Source: Actinomycetota bacterium
Lineage (GTDB): Bacteria; Actinomycetota; Coriobacteriia; Anaerosomatales; JAHIQC01
Reading direction: 5' to 3'
Assembly: GCA_018902765.1 (NCBI GenBank)
Contig: JAHIQC010000162.1
Location: forward strand, 1-13,572
DNA length: 13,572 nt
Position 1 is the first letter of the stretch. The number at the start of each line of letters is the position of its first letter. Shown here piece by piece: positions 1 through 6,813 of the stretch. The notes beneath the pieces are model-generated. The model ran no database searches, was not told where the DNA came from, and saw only the letters and a list, made by a program, of their open reading frames with translations. Both the position numbers and the translations under genes were made by a program.

Positions 1-1102
1 GCACCTTGCCGGTCAGCGCGAAGACCTTGGTGCCCTTGCTCGCCGCGTTACCGATGGACGAGTACTCCTCGGCACCGTGGTTGATGATCCACGAGATGTT
101 GGCGAGCGTCTCGGCGTTGTTGATACAAGTGGGTTTGCCGAAGAGTCCCGACACGGCTGGGAAGGGGGGGCGTGGTCGTGGCATGCCGCGGTGGCCCTCG
201 ATGGAGGCTATGAGCGCTGTTTCCTCGCCGCAGACGAACGCGCCGGCGCCTTCGCGAACCTGCACGGTGAACGACAGGCCGCTGCCCATGATGTTCTCGC
301 CGAGCAACCCCTTTTCAGTGGCCTGTTCGATGGCCATTCGTATGTGCTTCACGGCAAGCGGATACTCGGCGCGCACATACACGAAGCCCTCCGTCGCGCC
401 GATGGCGCATGCGGCTATCGCCATGCCCTCGAGCACTGAGTGCGGATCGCCCTCAACGATGCTGCGATCCATGAACGCCCCGGGGTCACCCTCATCGGCG
501 TTGCATATGATGTACTTGACGTCCCCGGCCGCTTCTCGAGTGAAGCGCCACTTGGTGCCCGTGGAAAAGCCCGCCCCGCCGCGGCCTCGCAGGCCCGACG
601 TGTGCACCTCGGCGATGATCTGCTCGGGAGACATATTCTCGATGCACTTTCGCAGCGCCGTGTAGGCTCCGCGCTCAAGGGCGTCCTCGATGCGAGAAGG
701 ATCGATCACGCCGCAGTTTCGCAGGATGATGCGCTTCTGGATCCGGTTGAACGGCACATCGGCGTAGTTGGCGATCGGCTCAGCGTCGGGCTCATCGCGA
801 TAGAGGTACTCGGCGATCGTGCCGGTGCCGCTCGTGAGGCTGTCCGCGATGGCAGCGGCCTTGTGCTCGTCCACACACGGGTAGAAGGTTCCCTCGGGAT
901 CGATCACCACGATGGGGCCCTCTTGGCAAAGACCGTGGCAGCCGGTTCTGACCACGCGCATGGTGTCGTCGGCTCCCGCGGCTGCAATGGCACTCTCAAG
1001 GCGATCAGCCACCCGCAAAGAGCCGTTCATGGCGCAGCCCGAGCCGATACACACGCGGATCTTGATAGCGGCAGCGCCGGGGGTGTCTGTCGAGTGGCTC
1101 AT
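1..1102 (-). CDS. nuoF: NuoF/HydB-type NADH-binding flavoprotein subunit (3' end beyond window)
   Basis: This subunit oxidises or reduces NAD(H) at FMN and passes electrons to Fe-S clusters; it serves complex I, bifurcating hydrogenases and NAD-dependent formate dehydrogenases. I translated it by hand: 367 residues are open from the ATG to the left edge, with no stop. Residues 10-90 form a thioredoxin-like [2Fe-2S] domain (C18-x4-C23, C55-x3-C59), the N-terminal extension found in HydB-like proteins and absent from plain NuoF. The FMN/NADH fold follows: GRGGAGFSTGTKW at 173-185, NADEGDPGAFMDR at 201-213, CGEETAL at 291-297 and RPPFPA near 311. The C-terminal [4Fe-4S] region lies outside the window. 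The start overlaps the nuoE stop as ATGA (1099-1102), with GGGAG eight bases upstream. The true partner (hydrogenase, formate dehydrogenase or MetVF) cannot be read here. Family assignment is secure; subfamily is not. Confidence 0.95.
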   Translation of the reverse strand, partial: MSHSTDTPGAAAIKIRVCIGSGCAMNGSLRVADRLESAIAAAGADDTMRVVRTGCHGLCQEGPIVVIDPEGTFYPCVDEHKAAAIADSLTSGTGTIAEYLYRDEPDAEPIANYADVPFNRIQKRIILRNCGVIDPSRIEDALERGAYTALRKCIENMSPEQIIAEVHTSGLRGRGGAGFSTGTKWRFTREAAGDVKYIICNADEGDPGAFMDRSIVEGDPHSVLEGMAIAACAIGATEGFVYVRAEYPLAVKHIRMAIEQATEKGLLGENIMGSGLSFTVQVREGAGAFVCGEETALIASIEGHRGMPRPRPPFPAVSGLFGKPTCINNAETLANISWIINHGAEEYSSIGNAASKGTKVFALTGKV

Positions 1103-1614
1103 CGCGTGTGCTCCCGCTGCAGGCGCCGTGCGAGCTTGCGTGCTTTGTTGGAGTCCAGTCCGCCGTGCATCTGCTCGTCGACGACCACGACAGGTGCTAA
1201 CCCGCAACAGCCGACACACGCGACTGACTCGATGGTGTAGCTCAAGTCAGGCGCGGTCTGCCCCACGCCCACGCCGAGCTCATCGGTGAGCACCGTGGTG
1301 ACTGCATCGGCGCCTCGGACGTGACAGGCAGTCCCGTGACAGATTCGGATGACGGTACGGCCGCGCGGCTCGAGGTGGAACTGCGAATAGAACGTGGTGA
1401 CTCCATACACTTCGGCTATCGCCACGCCCAAACCGCGTCCGATAGCGCGCAGAACCGTCTCGGGAAGGTAACCGTAGACTTCCTGGGCCTCCTGGAGAAC
1501 CGGGATGAGTGCTCCAGGTTGGCCCAAGTGGCGCTCCAGCACAGGGGAGAGCAATGCGAGATCGATATCGTCTCGCTCCTGTTCTTCGGAGCATGCGCAG
1601 CGGTCGTGGCTCAA
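1099..1614 (-). CDS. nuoE: NuoE/HydC-type thioredoxin-like [2Fe-2S] subunit
   Basis: This small electron-transfer subunit pairs with NuoF to form the NADH-oxidising module. The chosen start gives 171 residues. The C-terminal thioredoxin-like ferredoxin fold carries the [2Fe-2S] ligands C92-x4-C97 (CHGTAC) and C133-x3-C137 (CVGCCG). The helical N-terminal part contains the family signature QEVYGYLP and GVTTFYSQF. I chose the TTG at 1614 because AAAAGGGG lies seven bases upstream. An ATG at 1677 would overlap acsE by 35 bases, has no Shine-Dalgarno site, and adds about 21 residues unlike this family. The extreme N-terminus has a non-canonical C-A-C (residues 6-8) of unknown role. The gene follows acsE after 28 bases and overlaps nuoF by four, so NuoE and NuoF are almost certainly co-translated partners. 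Confidence 0.93.
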   Translation of the reverse strand: MSHDRCACSEEQERDDIDLALLSPVLERHLGQPGALIPVLQEAQEVYGYLPETVLRAIGRGLGVAIAEVYGVTTFYSQFHLEPRGRTVIRICHGTACHVRGADAVTTVLTDELGVGVGQTAPDLSYTIESVACVGCCGLAPVVVVDEQMHGGLDSNKARKLARRLQREHTR

Positions 1615-1621
1615 GATCGAT

Positions 1622-1629
1622 CCCCTTTT
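1622..1629 (-). promoter_or_regulatory. Shine-Dalgarno site deciding the TTG start of nuoE
   Basis: On the minus strand this reads AAAAGGGG, seven bases before the TTG at 1614. It lies in the acsE-nuoE gap and supports a TTG start over the in-frame ATG at 1677, which lacks such a site. Confidence 0.7.
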
Positions 1630-1642
1630 GAGACTCGGATCA

Positions 1643-2464
1643 TCAGTCCAGGTACGAATTGCAGTACAAGGTCTCATTCTTGAGCACGCCGACGGACTTG
1701 CGAATGGTCTCGGACGAAAGCACTGTTTCGTCTTGTCTTACGACCGCCATCTGCAGTTCGTCGTTCGGATCCATGATCGCAGCATCGAGGCCTGAAGGAA
1801 TCAGCAGGGCCAATAGCGCCGCGGCCAACGGGGACTTCACGTGCTCTTGGCAACCATTGTAGATGTTGGAGAGGCCAACGACTGTCTTGAGTGGCGGTTC
1901 GTTCAGCTGCTTGAACATCGCGACGGACTCGATCGCCTCGAGCGCCTGCTGCTGTGCGACCGCGATAGGGAGCAGCAACGGGTCGAGGTACAACCGATCA
2001 AGCGGCACGTCGAACTCCATCATTGCGGCCATGATCTCGGTGGCGGCCATGAGGCGCTCGTTGGCGTCCCGGCTCACTCCGGCTTCGGTCATGGCAAGCC
2101 CGATGATCTCGGCCTCGTAGGTCTTGGCCAGCGGGAGGAACGCCTCCAGGCGCGCCCGCTCCGCCGAGGTGGAGTTGATGATCGGCTGCAGCGTGCACAG
2201 CTTGAGCCCCGCCTCCATGGCCTCGGGGTTCATGGTGTCCAGGCATAGCCGGATGTCGGGCACTACCTCTTGTACTGTCCGCACCACGAATTCCATCATC
2301 TCCGGACCGTTCTTGGTCGCGGGTCCCAGGTTGAGGTCAAGCACATTGGCCCCACCGGCGACCTGGCGCAGCGCCATCTCGCGGATGGGCCCCGGATCGC
2401 GCTCCTTCATGGCTGGCCCTATGGTCTTGCTCATGATGTTGACCTTCTCGCCGATGACTAGCAT
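1643..2464 (-). CDS. acsE: Methyl-THF:corrinoid iron-sulfur protein methyltransferase
   Basis: AcsE moves the methyl group of methyl-tetrahydrofolate to the Co(I) corrinoid of AcsCD, joining the methyl and carbonyl branches. It is 273 residues and forms a pterin-binding TIM barrel. Signature segments are DLNLGPA (43-49), CLDTMNP (74-80) and IINSTS (95-100). The four folate-site residues reported for Moorella MeTr (Asp75, Asn96, Asp160, Asn199) match D76, N97, D161 and N200 here with a constant shift of one, so the enzyme looks active. The ATG at 2464 shares one base with the cooC stop (TGATG) and has GGAGG six bases upstream; the TTG one codon earlier is not needed. The gene ends in two consecutive TGA codons. 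It sits apart from acsC and acsD, behind metF and cooC. Confidence 0.97.
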   Translation of the reverse strand: MLVIGEKVNIMSKTIGPAMKERDPGPIREMALRQVAGGANVLDLNLGPATKNGPEMMEFVVRTVQEVVPDIRLCLDTMNPEAMEAGLKLCTLQPIINSTSAERARLEAFLPLAKTYEAEIIGLAMTEAGVSRDANERLMAATEIMAAMMEFDVPLDRLYLDPLLLPIAVAQQQALEAIESVAMFKQLNEPPLKTVVGLSNIYNGCQEHVKSPLAAALLALLIPSGLDAAIMDPNDELQMAVVRQDETVLSSETIRKSVGVLKNETLYCNSYLD

Positions 2465-3255
2465 CAAGCTCCTCCTTGTGACTGTGTGGTTGTATCCACG
2501 AGGGCGGCTGCAATCGCTTCCAGCGCCTCGGTGAACTTCGGGTCTACGTCGAACGGGGAGCGCCCCTCGCGATCCGCCTGGCGCACGGCCTCGCTTTCAG
2601 GCAACGTGCCGATGAGTTCGATCTCGCCGAGTGCGTGCGTGAGATACGCGATATCTTCCGGCCCGCGGACTCGGTTGCCCACCGCGAATATCCTCGGCAC
2701 GCCGAGGTCTCGAGCCAACACACTCACGGTATGTGCCGTCTGAACGCTGCGCGTACCGGGCTCGACTACGACCACGAACGCGTCGACCGCCTCGGCGGTT
2801 CCTCGGCCGAGATGCTCGATGCCCGCTTCCATATCAAGGACGGCGATATCGTCGCGCTCCACGAGCAGGTTGTGGACGAATGCCTTGAGAAAGGTGCCCT
2901 CGGAGCACATGCACCCCGAGCCGCCGCGCTCCACGGTGCCGGTGCGCAGCAGTGTCACGCCGTCGATATCCACGCCGCAGCGCTCGACTACATCCGAGAC
3001 ATCCGGGTTCAGGATGAACATGCCGCCGCGCCCGGGTTTGGCGCCTGTTCGCTCCTCGATCAGGTCGTCCATCTCGCTCAGTGGGATGCACTGGGCCGCT
3101 TGGGCGCTGCTGGCACCCAGAGCCGCTGCCAGGTTCGCATCCGGATCCGCATCGATGGCGATGACCCTGCGGCCTTGTGAAGCCCAAATGCGGGCAAGGC
3201 TCGAAGACAGCGTTGTCTTGCCCACTCCGCCCTTGCCTGAGATGGCTATCTTCAT
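2464..3255 (-). CDS. cooC: CooC/AcsF-type nickel-insertion ATPase
   Basis: This cytoplasmic MinD/ParA-family ATPase matures the nickel sites of CO dehydrogenase and/or acetyl-CoA synthase. It is 263 residues. The N-terminus carries the deviant Walker A loop GKGGVGKTT (7-15), followed by AIDADPDAN (33-41). C115-x-C117, in GCMCSEGTF, matches the metal-binding CxC of CooC proteins. DMEAGIEHLGRG (from D141) is the Walker B/switch region typical of the family. I chose the ATG at 3255: it forms an ATGA overlap with metF and has GGAAGGG eight bases upstream. The GTG at 3264 would sit inside that site. Whether it serves CooS, AcsB or both cannot be told; it is the only maturation ATPase seen here. 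It lies between metF and acsE, away from its presumed targets. Confidence 0.95.
   Translation of the reverse strand: MKIAISGKGGVGKTTLSSSLARIWASQGRRVIAIDADPDANLAAALGASSAQAAQCIPLSEMDDLIEERTGAKPGRGGMFILNPDVSDVVERCGVDIDGVTLLRTGTVERGGSGCMCSEGTFLKAFVHNLLVERDDIAVLDMEAGIEHLGRGTAEAVDAFVVVVEPGTRSVQTAHTVSVLARDLGVPRIFAVGNRVRGPEDIAYLTHALGEIELIGTLPESEAVRQADREGRSPFDVDPKFTEALEAIAAALVDTTTQSQGGA
2469..2477 (-). promoter_or_regulatory. Strong Shine-Dalgarno site for acsE
   Basis: The minus strand reads AAGGAGGAG, with its GGAGG core six bases before the ATG at 2464. It lies inside the 3' end of cooC, so acsE can be initiated independently as well as by coupling through the TGATG junction. Confidence 0.8.
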
Positions 3256-4136
3256 GCGATACACCCTTCCGTAAGCCCGGCCGCGTCGAGAACCGCGGGA
3301 ACGAGGTGCTCGGCACCCACCGCCATGATGTGAACACCGTCGCAGTAATCGCGGACCTCGTCTACGAACCGGGCTGTCAGCTCTATGCCTGTGGCCTGCG
3401 GATCCGAAGAGGATTCCAGCGCGGCGATGATTGGGTCGGGTACCAAGATGCCGGGGATGTTCTTGTTCATGAACCGCGCCATGCCGGCTGAGCGCAGAAC
3501 CACCACGCCCACCATGACCTTCACGTCGAACTGGTGGGCGTACTCCATGAATCGCTTGAAGGACTCGGAGTCGTACACCGCTTGGGTCTGAAAGAAGCTC
3601 GCACCTGCACTCACCTTCTTGCCGAACTTGGCCATTTGCGGGCGAAGCGGTCTGGCCTCGGGTGTGACTACGGCACCGACCAGGAACTCCGGTGAGCCGT
3701 GCAGTTCTTTGCCCGCAGCGTCCGCTCCGGCGTTGAGCAGGCGAATCACCTCGAGTAGCTGTACCGACTCAAGGTCGAACACCGCGCGCGCAGAAGGGTG
3801 GTCGCCGACACTCACGTGATCGCCGGTCAGTGCGAGCACATTTGTGATCCCAAAGGACGCCGCGCCCAAAAGATCGGATTGGAGCGCCAATCTATTTCGA
3901 TCGCGGCACGTGACCTGCAAGACCGGGTCGAACCCGGCGTTCTTGAGGTGGACGCATGCCGCAAGAGTGCTCAGGCGCATCACGGCGGCCTGGTTGTCGG
4001 TGACGTTGAGCGCATCGACGCGACCGCGCAGCATCTCTGCGGTAGCAAGCATCTCGGCGACATTGGTCCCCTTCGGGGGCCCGACCTCGGATGTGATCGC
4101 GAAACGACCGGCGCCAAACGCGTCTGACAGGCTCAC
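3252..4136 (-). CDS. metF: 5,10-Methylene-THF reductase, catalytic subunit
   Basis: MetF reduces methylene-THF to methyl-THF at a flavin in a TIM barrel, the last reductive step of the methyl branch. It is 294 residues, the short acetogen-type length. Visible signatures are TSEVGPPKG (15-23, with the expected acidic residue E17), NVTDNQ (44-49), LQVTCRDRN (73-81) and LALTGD (101-106). There is no fused C-terminal domain and no NAD(P)H-binding extension, so electrons should come from a partner protein. It starts with GTG at 4136, overlapping the metV stop (GTGA, 4133-4136), with AAGGGTG about nine bases upstream. Tight coupling to metV fits the known MetVF heterodimer. The upstream GltD-like fusion is the obvious candidate electron donor (inference). 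Confidence 0.97.
   Translation of the reverse strand: MSLSDAFGAGRFAITSEVGPPKGTNVAEMLATAEMLRGRVDALNVTDNQAAVMRLSTLAACVHLKNAGFDPVLQVTCRDRNRLALQSDLLGAASFGITNVLALTGDHVSVGDHPSARAVFDLESVQLLEVIRLLNAGADAAGKELHGSPEFLVGAVVTPEARPLRPQMAKFGKKVSAGASFFQTQAVYDSESFKRFMEYAHQFDVKVMVGVVVLRSAGMARFMNKNIPGILVPDPIIAALESSSDPQATGIELTARFVDEVRDYCDGVHIMAVGAEHLVPAVLDAAGLTEGCIA
3264..3270 (-). promoter_or_regulatory. Shine-Dalgarno site deciding the cooC start
   Basis: The minus strand reads GGAAGGG with eight bases to the ATG at 3255. The alternative GTG at 3262-3264 overlaps this site and would have no usable spacing. Confidence 0.65.
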
Positions 4137-4786
4137 TTCTCATCACACCCTTCAGACATGTCCCACTCGCATATCTGGCGGGTGGTGTTGTCTTTGGGAG
4201 CGAGTATCGTGTCGAAGTTCTCCGCGCACCCCAGCGAGTCGAGGCGCTCGTAGATCTCGACCCACGCACATGGTCGATCTCCAAGCTCGCATGTTCCATC
4301 GGAAACGCCGCCGCACGGGCCGTTCAGGATGCCCTTGGCGCATCGCGTGATGGGACAGATGCCTGCCGTCATCCCGAGGACGCACTGGCCACATGCGGAG
4401 CATTCCGCCTGCCACCTGGCAAGACCCTTGGCCGAGCCGATGAACAGCGTGTCGAGAGCGGGGTATACGGGTTTGCCAACAGTGCTGGCCAAAAGGGCGA
4501 CTCCCGCGCCGCATCCCAATGAGAGCACGGCGTCGTAATCGCCTTCCTGCAGGCAATCGATGTACTCTGGCTCGCACTGGCGCTGAAGCACGGCTGGGGT
4601 AAGTTCGCAAAACGTGCCGTGGCGCTTGTTAGTGAGTCGCAACAGTTGGAGCAGCGTGTCGACCTCGGTCTCTCCGCCTGCGAGAGAAACGGCCGCGCAG
4701 GTGTTGCAGCCCACGAGGAGTACACGCCTGTGGCCTGCGATCATCGCGCAGATCTCATCCAGCGGTTTCTGGCGCACGACGATCAT
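4133..4786 (-). CDS. metV: MetV, zinc/Fe-S partner subunit of methylene-THF reductase
   Basis: MetV forms the core methylene-THF reductase with MetF in acetogens and relays electrons to the MetF flavin. It is 217 residues and rich in cysteine (18 by my count). The N-terminal half has GCNTC (26-30) and GCG (91-93). The second half is the MTHFR C-terminal-like domain with C129-x2-C132-x2-C135, then C144 and C149, GPCGG (157-161), C166 and C173, ending in the typical PCAWVEIYERL stretch. This pattern is expected for a [4Fe-4S] centre plus a bound zinc. It starts at the ATG at 4786, overlapping the preceding stop by four bases (ATGA), with GGGGGTG about eight bases upstream. The gltD-like, metV and metF genes thus form an overlapping triplet, which points to a shared complex. 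Confidence 0.95.
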   Translation of the reverse strand: MIVVRQKPLDEICAMIAGHRRVLLVGCNTCAAVSLAGGETEVDTLLQLLRLTNKRHGTFCELTPAVLQRQCEPEYIDCLQEGDYDAVLSLGCGAGVALLASTVGKPVYPALDTLFIGSAKGLARWQAECSACGQCVLGMTAGICPITRCAKGILNGPCGGVSDGTCELGDRPCAWVEIYERLDSLGCAENFDTILAPKDNTTRQICEWDMSEGCDEK

Positions 4787-6780
4787 GGCGTCGTCACCCC
4801 CGTCTCGGAGTCCTCATCAGGCGCGGCGGTCACCAGAAAGGCTTCGGACATCTGGGCTTCGGAAAGCATCTTGCGAATGTGATGGATGCGCCTGTTGACG
4901 AGATCCTGCGCATGCGGGAAGCGGCAGTCGCCTTCGGTGCAGCGAGTGAACACGATGCGGGAAGCACCCTCCTCAAGCGCCTCGAAGACCGAGCGCTCGC
5001 TTACCCTGAGCAGGCATGAGACCTGAACTGCACGGAAGTCGGGACCTGCTTCCAAAAGTGTGTCGGGCACGTGCCCGCACGAGAACACCAGCGAGGTGTC
5101 CATGCCGCGGTCGGCGAGCTTGCGTTGTACGCGGCGCGAAAGGTCTTCTTCGGAAACTGTCTCGAGATTGATGGCCTGTGCTGGGCATTGGGACACGCAG
5201 GCGCCGCATGCGTGGCATGCCTCGATCTCGAAGTACAGGTAACCGCCCATGTTTATGCACGCTGCGCCGTGGGGGCACACGCGTGTGCACGTGAGGCAGG
5301 AGGCGCACTTCTCCACCGCGAGCCTGGCGCCGGTGGTGCATGAGAGGCAGCGCTGGGCCTCGCGGCTGGCCTCGAACTCGGTGTAGCCCAGCTCGACTTC
5401 GTCAAAGTTGTGCAGGGCATCCCAGTGCTCGAGCTGTTCCATCTGGATGCGCCTACGAGTCTCGACCTTGGCGGCCATCGTATCGGGCACCTTGCCCAGC
5501 ACAGCGCTTTCCTGGTCGAGCGACTCGAGGGTGTCTCCCTGTCCGGTCAGATCGCGAAAGATCGATGCAGCGGCTCTGTGGCCCGACGCTATGGCGTCGA
5601 TGATCTTCGTGGGTCCGTTGATGATGTCGCCGGCTGCGTAGACTCCAGCCACAGAGGTCTTGAGGTCGACGGGATCGACCTTGATCGAGTTGCGGGGAGT
5701 GACCGGTAGGCCCAGTTCGTCGATATCGGCTCCCTGGCCGATTGCGAAGATGATCGTGTCGGCTGCAAACTCCTTGACAGTCTCCTCGTCGAACACTGGC
5801 GCAAAGCGTCGCTCCAGATCGAACACGCGCTCGCAGCGCACTGCGCGCAAGCCCTCGACCATGTCTTCTCCGGTAATTTCGCGCGGTCCCCACGAGCAGT
5901 GGACCGTGATGCCCTCCATCTCGGCATCGTGGATCTCGTGAGCGGCGGCGGGCATGGTGTCTCGACTCTCAAGACAGACGACGCGGACCTGGTCGGCATG
6001 GTGCCTACGGGCGGCGCGAGCGACATCCATCGCAACGTTGCCACCACCGATCACCACCACGCGCGCTCCCAGGTCCATCGATTCGCCATTGGCGCAGGCC
6101 TCAAGAAACGGTAGCGCCTTGAGCACGCGAGGCTTGTCCGCTCCGGGGATTGGCAGCGCCCGGCTGTCCTGCAGTCCCACGGTCACGAGGACCGCGTCAT
6201 ATTGGGCGGATAACTCCTCGATGGTGACGTCGCGTCCTATGCGCACCCCGGTGTGAGCTTCGATGCCGTGTGCGAGCACATACTCGATGTCGCGGTCCAA
6301 GGCGTAATCGGGCAGGCGGTAGTTGGGGATGCCGTAGCGCAGCATCCCGCCGAGGCGGGGCTTGTCCTCGTAGATGCTCACCGACAGGCCGAGTGCGGCT
6401 AGGTCGTGAGCCGCAGTGAGCCCGGCAGGCCCTCCGCCCACGATTGCGATGCGTCCCGGTATCGGTCGCGCCAGACGTGGCGCCGGATACACGCCGATGT
6501 CTGCAGCAGCACGTTTGAGCGCGGCTATGGCTACGGGCTCATCAAGCAAGCAGCGCCTGCAGCCGTCCTCGCACGGGCGAAGGCACACACGACCACATAC
6601 AGAAGGCAGTGGGTTGCGCGCCAAAATGATCTCGAGCGCGTCCATGAAGCGGCCCTCGGCGATGGCCGCGAGGTAGCCGGGCACGTCCACGTGCACGGGG
6701 CAGCGCGCCCTGCACGGGGCGAACAGCCGTCCGTCGCGGTTGTCGTCTTGGATGGACCTGCCTGTGTGAGTGATGGCCAT
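4783..6780 (-). CDS. GltD/NfnB-like FAD oxidoreductase fused to 2[4Fe-4S] ferredoxin and MvhD-like domains
   Basis: This 665-residue cytoplasmic redox protein is the least ordinary gene here. An N-terminal GltD-type Fe-S region (C23, C27, then C62, C66, C70, C74, C77) is followed by an FAD-binding GGGPAG (115-120) and a second dinucleotide site VIGGGNVAMD (243-252), as in glutamate synthase small subunits and NfnB. After a CLSC (478-481) comes a ferredoxin domain with two sets, C492/495/498/502 and C522/525/528/532. The last ~100 residues (from about 560) resemble MvhD/FlpD: a single C568, C589 in VSCLLRV, and C614 and C619 in CTEGDC. By position it probably feeds MetVF, replacing HdrABC-MvhD of Moorella (inference). 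It is not a plain GltD, since no large glutamate synthase subunit is nearby. ATG 6780 is the first possible start after an in-frame stop; its ribosome site is weak. Confidence 0.9.
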   Translation of the reverse strand: MAITHTGRSIQDDNRDGRLFAPCRARCPVHVDVPGYLAAIAEGRFMDALEIILARNPLPSVCGRVCLRPCEDGCRRCLLDEPVAIAALKRAAADIGVYPAPRLARPIPGRIAIVGGGPAGLTAAHDLAALGLSVSIYEDKPRLGGMLRYGIPNYRLPDYALDRDIEYVLAHGIEAHTGVRIGRDVTIEELSAQYDAVLVTVGLQDSRALPIPGADKPRVLKALPFLEACANGESMDLGARVVVIGGGNVAMDVARAARRHHADQVRVVCLESRDTMPAAAHEIHDAEMEGITVHCSWGPREITGEDMVEGLRAVRCERVFDLERRFAPVFDEETVKEFAADTIIFAIGQGADIDELGLPVTPRNSIKVDPVDLKTSVAGVYAAGDIINGPTKIIDAIASGHRAAASIFRDLTGQGDTLESLDQESAVLGKVPDTMAAKVETRRRIQMEQLEHWDALHNFDEVELGYTEFEASREAQRCLSCTTGARLAVEKCASCLTCTRVCPHGAACINMGGYLYFEIEACHACGACVSQCPAQAINLETVSEEDLSRRVQRKLADRGMDTSLVFSCGHVPDTLLEAGPDFRAVQVSCLLRVSERSVFEALEEGASRIVFTRCTEGDCRFPHAQDLVNRRIHHIRKMLSEAQMSEAFLVTAAPDEDSETGVTTP

Positions 6781-6813
6781 GGGTTGGCTTCGTGTCTCTT
6801 GTGGGATCGGCTT

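Noticed and set aside
164..170. A run of seven G bases (seven C in the coding strand) in nuoF, a possible frameshift site
   Set aside because: The frame is intact through the run and encodes the conserved RPPFPA motif, so there is no sign of an actual frameshift.
440..1240. A 266-codon plus-strand frame at the left end
   Set aside because: The minus strand here encodes a clear NuoF with intact FMN and Fe-S motifs, followed by the end of NuoE. The plus-strand product resembles nothing and reads as a shadow.
4783..6780. Reading the 665-residue protein as an ordinary glutamate synthase small subunit
   Set aside because: No large glutamate synthase subunit is nearby, and the protein has extra C-terminal ferredoxin and MvhD-like domains and sits overlapping metV in a carbon-fixation cluster.
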